Shown: positions 44,442 to 54,247, counted from the stretch's first letter. The stretch: 64,000 bases of DNA from Thermoleophilia bacterium (GCA_025934255.1 JAICYJ010000006.1:1-64000); one strand, 5' to 3'. Numbers and translations are program-made. Notes: generated by a model from the sequence alone, not told the origin.

Positions 44442-47400
44442 GGAGCCTCCCCCGTGGCCCGTCGCGGCAGGTCGCCCGAGAACGCGGCCCTGGTCGAGAG
44501 CGCCACCGCCAGCGCCGACAACAGCAGGAAGCCGACCAGCCCGGCCAGCACCACCGGCCAGGCCAGGTGCCGCTCCAGCGGGGGGACCGGGACCGTGGCC
44601 GACGCGGTCACCTGCACCAGTCCCACCGTCGCGGTCGACAGCACCACTCCGATCACCACGGCCACAACCAGCCCCACGGCGGTCACGATCGCCGCCCGCA
44701 GCCGCAGCTGGCTGCGCAGCGTGGGCGGCCCCACGCCCTGCGCCTCCAGGTCGAACAGCGCCACCCGGTCGTCGCGCACCGCGGCGGCCACCGAAAGCAG
44801 CAGCGCCGCCAGCGAGAGCAGCAACGCCAGCACGGCGGCGCCCTCCAGCACCAGCCGGATGCCGCGCGAGAGCGGGTCGCTGCGCAGGGTCGCGAGCGTA
44901 ACGGCGTGGGAGCTGCGCGTCATGCTGTCGTAGGGCGGCCGCGTGACCTGGGCGTTGAGAGCGGCCACCCGGTCGGCGCTGCGGGCTCGCAGCCACATCT
45001 CCGACGGCACCGCCGAGCCGGGATCGTCGGCGTTGAGCGCGGTCGCCAGCAACGTCTCGTCGGCCGCAGCGAAGCTGCCCGTTACGGTCGGAAAGCGCCG
45101 TCCCACGGCCACCACGCGCCCGGGCAGGCTGATGCCGGCAAACGTCAGGCGCACCAGCCCGCCGACGGCGGCGCGGGCCAGGTCGGGGCTCACCATCACG
45201 GGCACCGGCCGGCCGTCACTGGGCTGGACGGGCCGCAGCAGCGGGTGCGTGGCGCCCGTGATCACGAACCGCAGCGGCGCGCCGGGGCCGCCCGCCACCA
45301 GCCCGCCGCGGCCGATCCACCCCGACCAGTCGGTAACGCGGGTAGCGCCCAGCGTCAGCGGGTCGAGCAGCACGCTGCCCTTGATGCCGGAGACCGCCCC
45401 ACCCTCGCCCTGCTGATGGATCGCGATCTTGGAGTCGGCAGCCGTACGGTCGATCGAGATCGCCACCAGCCGCGACCCCGCCAGGCGAGCCGGCAGGCGT
45501 CGCTGCAGCCGCGAGTGGCCCACGCGGGCGACGCCCAGGGGCAGGCTCACGAAGGCCTGGCGATCGGTCTGCAGCACCAGCGCCGTGGTCACGGCCGATC
45601 CAGTCACGTCCACCGGTAGGCGCAGCAGGCCCGATCCGTTCAGCAACGGACCGCGCATCGACACGTCGCCGGCCGGGGTCAGGCGCCGCGCCAGGGTTGC
45701 CTGGCTGACGTTTGACGTGTCGCTGCGCCAGCGCAGTGCGGGGATGTCCTTCGCGGGCAGCGCCAGCGCGGTGACGTCGACCGGCCGCGTCCCGGTCGCG
45801 GCGGCGGTGGCGCTCAGCCGCAGCACCGGCATGGCGACGGTGCCCCCGGCAAGCCGCTGGTACTGCTCCAGAGGGGCGGCATCCAGCGGCCGCACCAGCT
45901 GCGGGCCTTCCGCCAGCGTGACGTCGGCGGGTACCGCGAAGTCGACCTGGTCGCTCTGGCCGGTGCTCAGCGTCTGGCCGTAGGCGGTGGCGAAGAAGCC
46001 GAGTCCGAGCGCCACGGCCAGGAACGCCGCGGCAATGGCTGCCGGCAGCGGCTCCCGCGCCACCGACACGACCGCGATCCGCACCGACGCCGAGGCGCCG
46101 CGCACACGCCGCTCCAGCAACCGCATGGCCGGGCCCAGCAGCCGCGCCACCGCGACGCCGGCCACCAGCGCCACCAGCAGGGGCAGCAGTGGCAGCAACG
46201 GGTCGGAGCGGGCGTCCGTGGTGGCGCCGATGCTGGTGGCGCCCCGCGCTGCGGCCAGCGCCAGCGCCGCCAGGCCGGCCACGGCCACCGCGTCGGCCAG
46301 CACGCCGCCGTAGCGGGTCGGCCCGTCCGGCAAGAGCAGCACCACGACCACCAGCAGCACCGACACCACCAGCGCCGCCAGGCCGAGCAGCAACGCCTGC
46401 CCCGTCAGCAGCGAGTGCGACATCACAGCGCCGGCAGGAAGGCCCGCGGAGTTGCACACGGCCACGCCGATCACGATCCCGGCCAGGGCCCCCGCCAGCA
46501 CGCCCAGCAGGGCGATCCAGCCGCCTTCGGCCAGCGCGAACAGCCAGACCTGGCCGCGGCGCGCGCCCCGCCGCTCCAGCCGCCGCCGCTCTGCCACCGC
46601 GTCGCCGCGCAGCGCGTTCGCGGCCAGCACCACGAACGCCAGCAGCAGCGTGGCCACCTCGCCGCCGACCAGCGTGAGCCGCGCTCCCGCCGTGTCGCTG
46701 CGGTCAGTGGCGTCGATCAGCGCCTGGTCGGGGGCCGCGATGCTCCACTGGCTGAAGCCGGAGCTGAGGCTGGTCAGCGCCCGCGCCTCGCGTCCCAGCA
46801 GCGAGCCGATGTCCCAGCTGTGCACCCGGTCCGGGTCGATCGGGCGCGTCCAGGAGTACGTGCGGTAGATCGGCGCCAGCCCGGGCAGCTGCGAGACCTG
46901 CTCCACGTCGCCCGACACCAGCGTGGCCGGCGGGGTGCGGTGGCCCGCGCTGACGCCGAGGTCGGTGAGCGACCCGAACGGCAGCGCCGACGTCAGCCGG
47001 CCGGTGCCGACCCGCACGAGGCGCGTCGGCCCGGCGGCGGCGACCGGCATCGGCGCGCCCGCCACCTGCACCACCTCGCAGCGGCTGGGCGTACAGCTGT
47101 GGGGCAGCCGGCCGCTGGTCAGCGTCACCCACCTGCCGATGTCGTCGACGCCCGTGACCACCGCGATGCGGCTGTTCTCGAAGCGCGTCTCGCGGTAGAG
47201 CACCGTGCGCACGGCCGGGCCCGGTGCCAGCTGCGCGAGCGCCCGGGTCGCGGGCGGGTCGACCGCCCGGTAGCCGCCTGCCGGCGCGCCGCTCCACAAC
47301 ACCCGCATCGCCCGCTGGTCGACCGGCACGGCGGCCAGGGCGCGCTGCACGCTCAGCTCCGACGAGACCCGTCCGCCGACGATGGTCGCGGCCAGCATGG

Positions 47401-47512
47401 CGGTCGCGGCGGCGATGCCGAGAGCGGCCAGCAGGCCGCGCTGCGGCCGGCGGCGGATGCGTGCCGCGGCCACCGAGATCGGCGCCAGCAGGGCTGTGGC
47501 AACGCGGGCCAT
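44438..47512 (-). CDS. Very large FtsX-like ABC permease
   Basis: A 1024-residue membrane protein. One N-terminal helix (about 24-44) is followed by a large extracytoplasmic domain (45-360), a membrane block of six or more helices (about 365-610) with FtsX character, a second large extracytoplasmic domain (about 620-880), and a last group of three helices. This is the duplicated layout of MacB/LolCE-type mechanotransmission permeases. It probably moves lipoproteins or peptides at the outer face of the membrane rather than transporting them through it. ATG 47512 follows TACCAT by nine bases. Confidence 0.88.
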
Positions 47513-47521
47513 CGACCGATG

Positions 47522-47527
47522 ATGGTA
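47522..47527 (-). promoter_or_regulatory. -10 box of the envelope operon
   Basis: TACCAT on the minus strand, nine bases before ATG 47512. Genes down to 40748 may share this transcript. Confidence 0.45.
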
Positions 47528-47565
47528 GTCCCGGGGCTGGCTGTGCAGAGGTGCCGGCGACCGGG

Positions 47566-47571
47566 TAATGT
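47566..47571 (+). promoter_or_regulatory. -10 box of the HDAC-like gene
   Basis: TAATGT, then 11 bases to ATG 47583. An ATG inside the box (47568) cannot be the start if this is the promoter. Confidence 0.4.
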
Positions 47572-47582
47572 CGCGCCCGCCG

Positions 47583-48692
47583 ATGGCCGACCCCGACCTG
47601 CATGTTTTCTGGCATGACGACGCGCTGCTGCACGACACCGGCTCCGGTGTTTTCGAGAGCCCGCCCTCGCCACTGATCGAGGTGTCGGAGCTGCACCCCG
47701 AGAACGACGTGCGGATCCGGAACATCCGCTCGTCCCTGCGCGAGGGGCCGATCGCGCCGCGGCTGGCCTGGCGGGACGGCCGCCACGCCACGATCCCCGA
47801 GCTGGAGATGCTGCACGACCCCGCCTACGTGGAGCAGGTGCGCGAGTTCTGCGAGTCCGGCGGCGGCCTGCTGGGCGGCCACACGGTCGTCTCCGCCGGC
47901 ACCTGGCCGGCGGCGCTGTCGTCGGCCGGGACCGCGATCGCCGCGGTGGAGGCGGTGCTGGACGGGGACTGCCTCAGGAGCTACGCGCTGGTGCGCCCGC
48001 CCGGCCACCATGCGCAGCCGGGCCGCACCGACGGCTACTGCATGTTCTCGAACACGGCGCTGGCGGCCGAGGCGGCGCTCCGGCGCGGGGTCGAACGGGT
48101 GGCGATCGTCGACTGGGACGTCCACCACGGCAACGGCACCCAGGAGTGCTTCTACGGCCGTGGCGACGTGCTCAGCTGCTCGCTGCACATGCCGCACGGA
48201 TCCTGGGGGCCGGCGCACCCGCAGACCGGATCGACGCTCGAGGCCGGGATCGGCGACGGCGCCGGGTACAACGTCAACGTCGAGCTGGCATACGGCAGCG
48301 GCGACACGGCCTACGAGTCGGCCATGCAGCGGGTGGTGCTCCCGATCCTCGATCACTTCCGGCCGGGTCTGATCCTGATCGCGGCCGGCCAGGATGCCAG
48401 CCAGTTCGACCCCAACGGGCGCCAGTGCCTGAGCATGGACGGGTTCCGGCGGCTGGGCGAGCTGGCGCGGGAGCTGGCCGACCGCCACTGCGACGGCCGC
48501 CTGGCGCTGATCCAGGAGGGCGGCTACGGCCGCTCCTACACCGCGCTGTGCATGCACGCCACGCTCGAGGGCGTGCTCGCCACCGGCCCCCTGCTCGAGG
48601 ACCCGATGGGCTACCTGCCCGACGACGAGACCCGCGGCGACGCCGGCATCGCCGCCGCCCGCGGATCGATGCGGCGCTACTGGCCGATCTGA
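47583..48692 (+). CDS. HDAC-superfamily amidohydrolase, class II type
   Basis: A 369-residue zinc deacetylase-like enzyme, close in length and pattern to bacterial HDAH proteins. Catalytic block PPGHHAQPGR, zinc ligands in DWDVHHGNGTQE and the later GQDAS, and the tyrosine in EGGYG. It removes acyl groups from lysine side chains or polyamines. The residue before the last zinc aspartate is Gln (AAGQDAS), where HDAC proteins usually have Phe (GFDA). A GNAT acetyltransferase follows immediately. Confidence 0.92.
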   Translation: MADPDLHVFWHDDALLHDTGSGVFESPPSPLIEVSELHPENDVRIRNIRSSLREGPIAPRLAWRDGRHATIPELEMLHDPAYVEQVREFCESGGGLLGGHTVVSAGTWPAALSSAGTAIAAVEAVLDGDCLRSYALVRPPGHHAQPGRTDGYCMFSNTALAAEAALRRGVERVAIVDWDVHHGNGTQECFYGRGDVLSCSLHMPHGSWGPAHPQTGSTLEAGIGDGAGYNVNVELAYGSGDTAYESAMQRVVLPILDHFRPGLILIAAGQDASQFDPNGRQCLSMDGFRRLGELARELADRHCDGRLALIQEGGYGRSYTALCMHATLEGVLATGPLLEDPMGYLPDDETRGDAGIAAARGSMRRYWPI

Positions 48693-48702
48693 AGCGAGCA
48701 CG

Positions 48703-49176
48703 GTGCGACCGCTCGAACCGAGCGACTCGTCATGGCTGACCGGCTTCATGACCGAACGCTGGGGCGCGCCGGTGGCGGCCGGCGGCGGGCGGCTGCACCG
48801 GCTTGACGACCTGCCCGGCTTCGCGGCCTTCTCCGCCGACGGCACGGTGGCCGGCGTCGTCACGTACCTGATCGAGGGAGACGTCTGCGAGCTGGTCTCG
48901 ATCGACGCCGTCGTCCAGGGCATGGGCGTCGGCACGGCGCTGCTGGAGGCCGCGTGCGACGCGGCCGCCGCCGCCGGCTGCCGATGCGTGCGGCTGATCA
49001 CGACCAACGACAACGTGGACGCGCTGCGCTTCTACCACCGCCGCGGCTTCGCGCTGACCGAGCTGCGGCCGGACGCCGTCGACGAGTCGCGGCGCATGAA
49101 GCCGCAGATCCCGCTGGTGGGGGCGTACGGCATCCCCATCCGCGACGAGCTGGTGCTGGTGCGGGAGCTACCCTGA
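48703..49176 (+). CDS. GNAT-family N-acetyltransferase
   Basis: A 157-residue acetyltransferase. The acetyl-CoA site is VVQGMGVGTALLEAAC around residues 69-84, followed by LITTNDNVDALRFYHRRGFAL, the standard C-terminal GNAT motif. GTG 48703 is ten bases after the HDAC-like stop, so a deacylase and an acyltransferase form one operon. The substrate is unknown. Confidence 0.9.
   Translation: MRPLEPSDSSWLTGFMTERWGAPVAAGGGRLHRLDDLPGFAAFSADGTVAGVVTYLIEGDVCELVSIDAVVQGMGVGTALLEAACDAAAAAGCRCVRLITTNDNVDALRFYHRRGFALTELRPDAVDESRRMKPQIPLVGAYGIPIRDELVLVRELP
49169..49174 (+). promoter_or_regulatory. -10 box of the J-domain gene
   Basis: TACCCT inside the last codons of the GNAT gene, six bases before ATG 49181. 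Confidence 0.45.
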
Positions 49177-49180
49177 GAGC

Positions 49181-49978
49181 ATGAGACGACGAGCACCGAG
49201 GACGGCCGACTGCGCGCGCGCGCTGTGGCTGCTGGGACTGCAACCGCCGGTCGAGCCGGATGAGCTGGCCGCCGCCTGGAAACGCCGTGTCGCGCGTGCA
49301 CACCCAGATCTGCACGCCGTGTCCGAGCAGCGCAGCGAGGCCGCGACAGTGCTGACGCGCGCGCTGAACGACGCCCGGGACACGGTGCAGGCCTGGATCA
49401 CGAGCGGCCGCGAGTGGCCGCAGCCTGCCATGGGCGGACGCACCGTGCCGGCTCAGCCCGCCTCAAACCCTGATCCGGAACCGCCCGCGGCCGCGGTCTG
49501 CAAGCACACCGGCCTGCGGGCCGGCGACCGCGTGCGCACCTGGCCCTACGACGGCGACCCGGTGCCCGTGCGCGGCACCGAGGTGGAGGCGGGCGTGGGC
49601 ACCGTCTGGGTGCTGCTGGCCGACGGCTCGACCACCGCTTCGCACCGCGTGCGGCTGGCTGCGTACGGCTGCCCCGTCTGTGGCGCCTGCGCGGGCCCGG
49701 TCGACGGCGCCGTCGTCACCCGCCCCTGCAGCGACTGCCTCCGCGACCTGCGCAGGCTGGAGCAGCGGTCGTCCGAGGGGCCCCGCATTCGCACGGCGAT
49801 CGAGGCTCGTTCGGAGGCCGGCCGTGCCACCGCCCGCTCCCTCGACAGCGCCTGGCTGGGTGAGCGCGCCGCCGAGCGCGGCCGCTGGGCCCGTCGCCTG
49901 CGGCTGGCCTCTCCCGAGGATCTGCACGCCGCACTGCTGGGCGCGTTCACCCGTGCCTTCGAGCGCTGGGCCGCTTAA
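49181..49978 (+). CDS. J-domain protein with zinc-ribbon-like cysteines
   Basis: A 265-residue protein. Residues about 10-75 form a short J domain with the HPD motif at 41-43 (ARAHPDLH), the signature that stimulates Hsp70 ATPase. After a Pro-rich linker come a beta-rich KOW/Tudor-like stretch (LRAGDRVRTWPYDGD) and cysteine pairs CPVCGAC and CSDC around residues 165-190, then a helical C-terminus. No glycine-rich region, so it is not a standard DnaJ. The partner is unknown. It overlaps the convergent redox gene by four bases (TTAA). Confidence 0.7.
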   Translation: MRRRAPRTADCARALWLLGLQPPVEPDELAAAWKRRVARAHPDLHAVSEQRSEAATVLTRALNDARDTVQAWITSGREWPQPAMGGRTVPAQPASNPDPEPPAAAVCKHTGLRAGDRVRTWPYDGDPVPVRGTEVEAGVGTVWVLLADGSTTASHRVRLAAYGCPVCGACAGPVDGAVVTRPCSDCLRDLRRLEQRSSEGPRIRTAIEARSEAGRATARSLDSAWLGERAAERGRWARRLRLASPEDLHAALLGAFTRAFERWAA

Positions 49979-50469
49979 GCCGGCTCGACGCCCGCGCCGG
50001 GCGCGAACGCGTCCTCGCGCCCGAGCAGCCTGGCGTCGACCGACAGCTTGCGGGCCGGCCGCCAGGCCATCAGCGCAGACGGCACCCCCAGCGCGATATC
50101 GCGCAGGATCGTGGCCGCCCCGACCTGCGTCTGCACGGTGGTGCCGAAGCAGCCGCAGTCGATCGACAGCCCGCGCGCCCAGGCCTGCGCCTCGGCCACC
50201 AGGAAGATCACCATCAGCACGCAGGCCAGGATCGCCGTCGGCCGCACCATCGCCCCCACCAGCAGGTAGCCGCCGATCGCGACCTCGACCAGCGGCAGGC
50301 CGTAGCTGAAGGGCGACACCAGGGCGTGCGGCAGCACCTGATAGGCGTCGACCTGCGCCCGGAACCCGTCCAGATCGGCGAGCTTGGTGATGCCGGCGAA
50401 CAGCCAGATGCCCGCCGCCGTGAGCCGCACCGTCAACCCCACCCAGGGCAGCAGCTCGGCTTTACGCAC
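49975..50469 (-). CDS. MauE/DoxX-family membrane protein
   Basis: A 164-residue protein with four membrane helices. The pattern LTAAGIWLFAGITKL and the conserved cysteine pair CGCFG around residue 108 match the methylamine-utilisation MauE group, which handles electrons or disulfides for exported proteins. GTG 50469 overlaps the end of the TlpA-like gene by eight bases, so the two probably form a membrane redox pathway. Confidence 0.85.
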   Translation of the reverse strand: MRKAELLPWVGLTVRLTAAGIWLFAGITKLADLDGFRAQVDAYQVLPHALVSPFSYGLPLVEVAIGGYLLVGAMVRPTAILACVLMVIFLVAEAQAWARGLSIDCGCFGTTVQTQVGAATILRDIALGVPSALMAWRPARKLSVDARLLGREDAFAPGAGVEPA

Positions 50470-51235
50470 CGGCGGCCGCCTGGTCGAGCTCCTGCTTCAG
50501 CTTGGCCGTCGGCTGCTCGTTGTCGGATGCCCAGTGCACGGTGCCGTCCGGCGCGATCACGTAGAAGGTGGGATAGCCCTGGATGTGGTAGGCGTCGGTG
50601 ATCGGCCCGGGATTCTGGGGCGAGTGCCAGCTGCCGACCTGCGGGCCGAGGTCGAGCAGGGCCGGGTACTGGAGCCCGAAGTAGCGGTGGAAGGCATACA
50701 CGCTGGGCGCGCCCTCGCTGTCGGCGTTGATCGAGAGCATCTGCTCGCGGGACGTGTCCAAGGTGTTGTAGAGGCCGTGCAGGTGCGGCGCCTCGGCCTG
50801 GCAATGCGGGCAGGAGGTGGCGAAGAACTCGATCAGGAGCGCCTTGCCGGCGTAGTCGCTGAGCGAGACGGTGTCACCCTGGGGCGTCTTCAACGAGAAC
50901 GCGGGCGCCACGGTGCCGGGCTTGAGCAGGGTGCTGTTGGTGGGTGAGGGCGCGTCGGAGGCGCTCTTGTCCTCGATCTTCCCCACGCCCGGGATCAGCT
51001 GAGGATGGAACCCGACCTTCGCGGCCGCCACGCGCAGCGACTTGGGCGCGTTCAGGTCGGCGGCCGTGGGCTTGGCCGGCCCGGGCGCGGAGGGCGCCTG
51101 GTTGAGGCGATTCAGCACGGCAGCCATCGCGATGATCGCCAGCACCACCCCGCCGGTCGCCAGCCACAGGTTGCGCTGCTGCTGTCGTTTCTGCTGCTGG
51201 TCGCGCTGACCGCGAACCTGTGAAGCCTTGCCCAC
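50462..51235 (-). CDS. Membrane-anchored thioredoxin-like protein (TlpA/ResA type)
   Basis: A 257-residue protein. A Gln/Arg-rich cytoplasmic N-terminus (1-22) precedes one membrane helix (about 23-40), a linker, and a thioredoxin fold with the active site SCPHC (Cys142, Cys145) and the cis-proline region YPTFYVI. It should reduce or oxidise disulfides outside the membrane, fed by the MauE-like partner. GTG 51235 has an AGGAGA site five bases upstream. Confidence 0.9.
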   Translation of the reverse strand: MGKASQVRGQRDQQQKRQQQRNLWLATGGVVLAIIAMAAVLNRLNQAPSAPGPAKPTAADLNAPKSLRVAAAKVGFHPQLIPGVGKIEDKSASDAPSPTNSTLLKPGTVAPAFSLKTPQGDTVSLSDYAGKALLIEFFATSCPHCQAEAPHLHGLYNTLDTSREQMLSINADSEGAPSVYAFHRYFGLQYPALLDLGPQVGSWHSPQNPGPITDAYHIQGYPTFYVIAPDGTVHWASDNEQPTAKLKQELDQAAAGA

Positions 51236-51332
51236 CGATGTCTCCTGGTTGCCTGATCACATGGTAGTCAGCATGGCGCTTGAGTCGACCGCTGCCGCGG
51301 AGGTTGCGTTACAGACGCGATTCCGACGCTGC

Positions 51333-51974
51333 TCAGCCGATCAGCCGCTGGCGGATCGCGAGCGCCACCGCCTGCGTGCGGGTGTCCGCATCGAGCTTGC
51401 GCATGGCATTGCGCACGTGCGTGCGCACGGTCTCGGTGGAGAGGTACAGCTTGGCCGCGATCTCGCGGTTCGACTCGCCGTCGGCCAGCATCGCCAGGAT
51501 CTCGCGCTCGCGGGCGGATAGGCCAGGGATCTGGCCGATCCCGCGCCCGCGCAGCAGGTCGGCGCTGAGCGACGGGTCGAGGTAGGCGCCGCCCTCGGCC
51601 ACGATCCGCACGCCCCGCACCATCTCAGCCGGGGTGGCGTCCTTGACCATGAAGCCGCGGGCGCCCGCCTCCAGGCCGTCGGTCAGCAGGTGGTGCTCGC
51701 CGAACGCGGTGAACATCATCACGCCCACCTCCGGGTCGGCGTCAAGCACCCGGCGCGTGGCCGCGAAGCCGCCGCCCATGTCGCCGTCCAGCTGCAGGTC
51801 CATGACCACGACATCCGGCTTGCGGCGGTCCGCCATGCTCACCGCCGACTCCACGTTGGTGGCCTCACCGACCACGGTGATGCCGACCTCGGAATCGAGG
51901 ATGGCCTTGATACCGGAGCGGGTGGCCGTGTGGTCATCGACCACCAGCACACGGATTTCGGACGTCTCAGCCAC
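51333..51974 (-). CDS. NarL/FixJ-family response regulator
   Basis: A 213-residue regulator with a receiver domain (acidic pair DD at 13-14, phospho-acceptor Asp59, lysine in VKDAT) and a LuxR-type helix-turn-helix (LSAREREILAMLADGESNREIAAKLYLSTETVRTHV, residues about 150-184). No kinase gene is adjacent, so it is an orphan in this window. The GTG start is chosen because the receiver domain begins ten residues later; it has no obvious binding site. Confidence 0.92.
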   Translation of the reverse strand: MAETSEIRVLVVDDHTATRSGIKAILDSEVGITVVGEATNVESAVSMADRRKPDVVVMDLQLDGDMGGGFAATRRVLDADPEVGVMMFTAFGEHHLLTDGLEAGARGFMVKDATPAEMVRGVRIVAEGGAYLDPSLSADLLRGRGIGQIPGLSAREREILAMLADGESNREIAAKLYLSTETVRTHVRNAMRKLDADTRTQAVALAIRQRLIG

Positions 51975-52144
51975 AGGGCTGGCATCATCGCACGGAGATC
52001 CACGCGGCGACAGAAATCGGTCAGGCGGCCTGCACGTCGGACACCCGACACCCCTGCCCACGGTTACACGCGGGAACGGTGTGGTTTGGTCGGCGCACCT
52101 CGCGGGTACCGGTTCACCCCGTCGATGAGATCGGAGTGATCGGA

Positions 52145-52474
52145 ATGGCCAGGTTCGTCACGATCGCATACGGAGACCGAAATGGATACGACCGCACCGC
52201 GGCCGCGGTGCGGGACGCGGCTCATAAACACGACGCCTGGCTCCAGGCCCACGGCGCGGTCATGGGTGTCGCAGGTACGCCGGTGCAGGTGCGAAATCAC
52301 GACGACGCGGGGGTGAGCACCACCGCTGGAGCGTTCCTGCGGTCGGAGTTGCCGATCGCCGGGTTCGCGCTGATCGAAGCCGCCGACGTCGAAGAAGCGG
52401 TGGCTCGTGTCTCGGGCACTCCCTGCGCCGTGGCGCACGGAGTCGTGGAAGTGTGGCCCCTGGAATCGCCCTAG
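52145..52474 (+). CDS. YCII-related domain protein
   Basis: A 109-residue dimeric alpha/beta-barrel-like protein of the YCII/DGPF group (HDAWLQAHGAVMGVAGTPVQV, then SELPIAGFALIEAADVEEAVARVSGTP). Related proteins have been linked to extracytoplasmic sigma factors and dehydrochlorinases, but function is generally unknown. ATG 52145 follows a GGAGTGATCGGA stretch. It is divergent from the response regulator across about 170 bases. Confidence 0.82.
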   Translation: MARFVTIAYGDRNGYDRTAAAVRDAAHKHDAWLQAHGAVMGVAGTPVQVRNHDDAGVSTTAGAFLRSELPIAGFALIEAADVEEAVARVSGTPCAVAHGVVEVWPLESP

Positions 52475-52514
52475 GCTTGTGATTCGTGCCGCCGTGGCGG
52501 GTTGAGAACCGGCG

Positions 52515-52931
52515 CTACTCTTCGGTGTAGCCAGCCCACCGGCGGAACCCCTCCCCCCGGCCGTCTGGTGGGTTGGTGGGATGCCCGCCTGGTGTGTGAT
52601 CGCCGCGGCGTTTCGGGGTCAGCCGACCCTGCTCGGCTCGCCACCGCGCCCACGCATCGCGCGTGGCCTGCTGATCGGCGGTGAGCGGCCGCCGGCGGCG
52701 GGCCTCACGCTCGTTTGGCCGAGCGGTAGTCCCGGAAGTGCCAACCCGTGCGTAGGGCCCGCTCCAGTGCCCACTCGACGCTGTCGGCGAGAGCACGCGC
52801 CCGCCGGGCGTGTGCCCGGAGATTCCGCGCGGACGACCACGACGGTTGAGTGCCAGGCCGACACCCAAAGCCACGCAGCTCGCGACGGTCAACGCGCCGA
52901 CGACACCCAGGACGTACGTGCTGATCCCCAC
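52515..52931 (-). CDS. Small single-pass membrane protein, function unknown
   Basis: A 138-residue protein with one N-terminal membrane helix (STYVLGVVGALTVASCVALGVGLAL) and a long, strongly basic, Gly/Pro/Arg-rich tail that includes LTADQQATRDAWARWRAEQG. GTG 52931 is preceded by GGAGG at six bases and by TACCGT further upstream, which supports translation. The tail is of low complexity and could be partly an artefact of GC-rich sequence. Confidence 0.45.
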   Translation of the reverse strand: MGISTYVLGVVGALTVASCVALGVGLALNRRGRPRGISGHTPGGRVLSPTASSGHWSGPYARVGTSGTTARPNEREARRRRPLTADQQATRDAWARWRAEQGRLTPKRRGDHTPGGHPTNPPDGRGEGFRRWAGYTEE

Positions 52932-53355
52932 TCTGCACCTCCGCCGCTCACGGTAGGCGTCGGGTGAGGGTCCACCGTCACCCATCCGGGTGACGACATT
53001 GAGACTTTACGCACAAATAACAGTTCGAGCGGCTACGCGCCGCCCATCCAGCCGCCCTCCGTCTGCCCCATCTGCCCGGCGCCGGACGGCACCGCACCAA
53101 AGCTCGGTATCCCGGGACGCTGCTCGCCGCTTTCCTCAAGCGGGGTGCGGTTACCGGGAGGCGTCAACCGACGGCCAACCGCTCGCGCGCGCCGTGTGAT
53201 CGCTTTCCAACGAGCATGTGCCATGTCACTCATGATACGGACATTGCGGGCTCTTGCCTAATGCCCTTCGACTGCGAAGAGAAGCTCAGCGAATTTCCCG
53301 GCGGTCTCCTTCCGCATGGGCGGCCGGGGGCTGGGCTTCGCGGCCGCTACGCACG
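52932..53355. other. Gene-poor stretch
   Basis: Apart from one weak 63-codon frame (53033-53224, minus strand) I see no gene, tRNA or clear repeat here. The start of the decayed FG-GAP gene lies at the right end. Confidence 0.4.
53033..53224 (-). CDS. Weakly supported small ORF
   Basis: A 63-residue frame starting MAHARWKAITRRARAVGRRL and ending in a Gly-rich tail. The only support is a TATCAT box seven bases before the ATG, the leaderless arrangement seen at genuine genes in this window. No recognisable domain. Confidence 0.25.
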   Translation of the reverse strand: MAHARWKAITRRARAVGRRLTPPGNRTPLEESGEQRPGIPSFGAVPSGAGQMGQTEGGWMGGA

Positions 53356-54028
53356 GTCTACGGCCAGGTGATTTAGACTTGCTCGGTCGGGAAGATATGT
53401 GATGTGGCGCACCGGGCGCACGGCCGTCCCGCCGGCGGACGGGACCGCGGAGCTGGCGACAGGAGGGTCCTCACTCCTCGAGACATCAACGGCGACGGCT
53501 GGACAGACCTGCTGGTTTGTGGCGCAGGGCATTGGGGTGGTCCGATACATGTCTTCGTGAACCAGGCTGGCAAGGGGTTCGCGGAATAGGGCGTCCCAGC
53601 TCGGCATCGCGGGCACCGCGCACGACGCGCGGCTCGTGGATCTGAATGGCGACAAGCGCCTGGACCTCGTGACGATCAACCAGACCGGCGTGCGCGTGCA
53701 GCTGCGGTCTGCGACTGGGGGTTGGGGGCCGCCGGTGCTGGTCAGGGCTCTTGTCGCCGGTTACAGCGTCGCCGTGCGCGACGTGAACGGCGACGGGGCG
53801 CCGGACATCTATGCGCTGCAGCGTTGCGCGAACGGGACGAACCAGCCCGATATCCTGCTGGTGAACTCCGGCACCGGCACCTCATACACGCAGGTCGCCA
53901 TTCCCGAAGCGGCTTCTGGTTGTGGCGATGACGTCGAGTCCGTGTCGTATAGGTCCGCGCCCGCGTTCCTCGTGCTCAACGGATTCTCACAGTCCGCTGG
54001 GCCTGTGCAGCTGATCACGTTCGGGTAA
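53356..54028 (+). pseudogene. Decayed FG-GAP (VCBS) repeat protein gene
   Basis: Remains of an integrin-like beta-propeller. Calcium-loop repeats can be read in different frames: DINGDGWTDLLV near 53485-53520, DLNGDKRLDLVT near 53639, and DVNGDGAPDIYAL near 53781. The second frame stays similar upstream of its first start codon (SQLGIAGTAHDARL), so a frameshift near 53588 joins the two parts. Another frame change near 53460 is likely, and the 5' end with a signal peptide is missing. The last part (53636-54028) is open for 130 codons and could still be translated. Confidence 0.65.
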
Positions 54029-54139
54029 TCAGTAGTCCGCCAACAGCAGCCTCGCGGCCGTCGCGGTGCGATCCGCGCTAACGCGTGCGCCCTTCGCGTT
54101 TGGCGAGCCGCGACGTTTGAGGAAGGCCGCCCCACAATG

Positions 54140-54169
54140 ACGAAACCCCCGCAAATACGGGGGTTTCGT
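54140..54169 (-). terminator. Terminator hairpin after tRNA-Val
   Basis: A perfect 12-bp inverted repeat, ACGAAACCCCCG and CGGGGGTTTCGT, with a six-base loop (CAAATA on the plus strand). The AAA/TTT arms give a short T stretch, and it lies five bases beyond the tRNA 3' end. It may also stop plus-strand transcripts from the decayed gene. Confidence 0.8.
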
Positions 54170-54174
54170 GGTGA

Positions 54175-54247
54175 TGGGCGGTACTGGGCTCGAACCAGTG
54201 ACCCCCAGCTTGTCGAGCTGGTGCTCTCCCAACTGAGCTAACCGCCC
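54175..54247 (-). tRNA. tRNA-Val, anticodon GAC
   Basis: A 73-base cloverleaf on the minus strand: acceptor stem GGGCGGT/ACCGCCC, D-arm GCTC...GAGC, anticodon stem CCAGC/GCTGG around the loop TCGACAA (anticodon GAC), and T-arm ACTGG-TTCGAGC-CCAGT. Discriminator A. The terminal CCA is not encoded. It reads GUC/GUU valine codons. Confidence 0.97.

Noticed and set aside
54175..54247. An integration site with a duplicated tRNA 3' end
   Set aside because: No second copy of the tRNA-Val 3' end was found in the window and there is no integrase gene.
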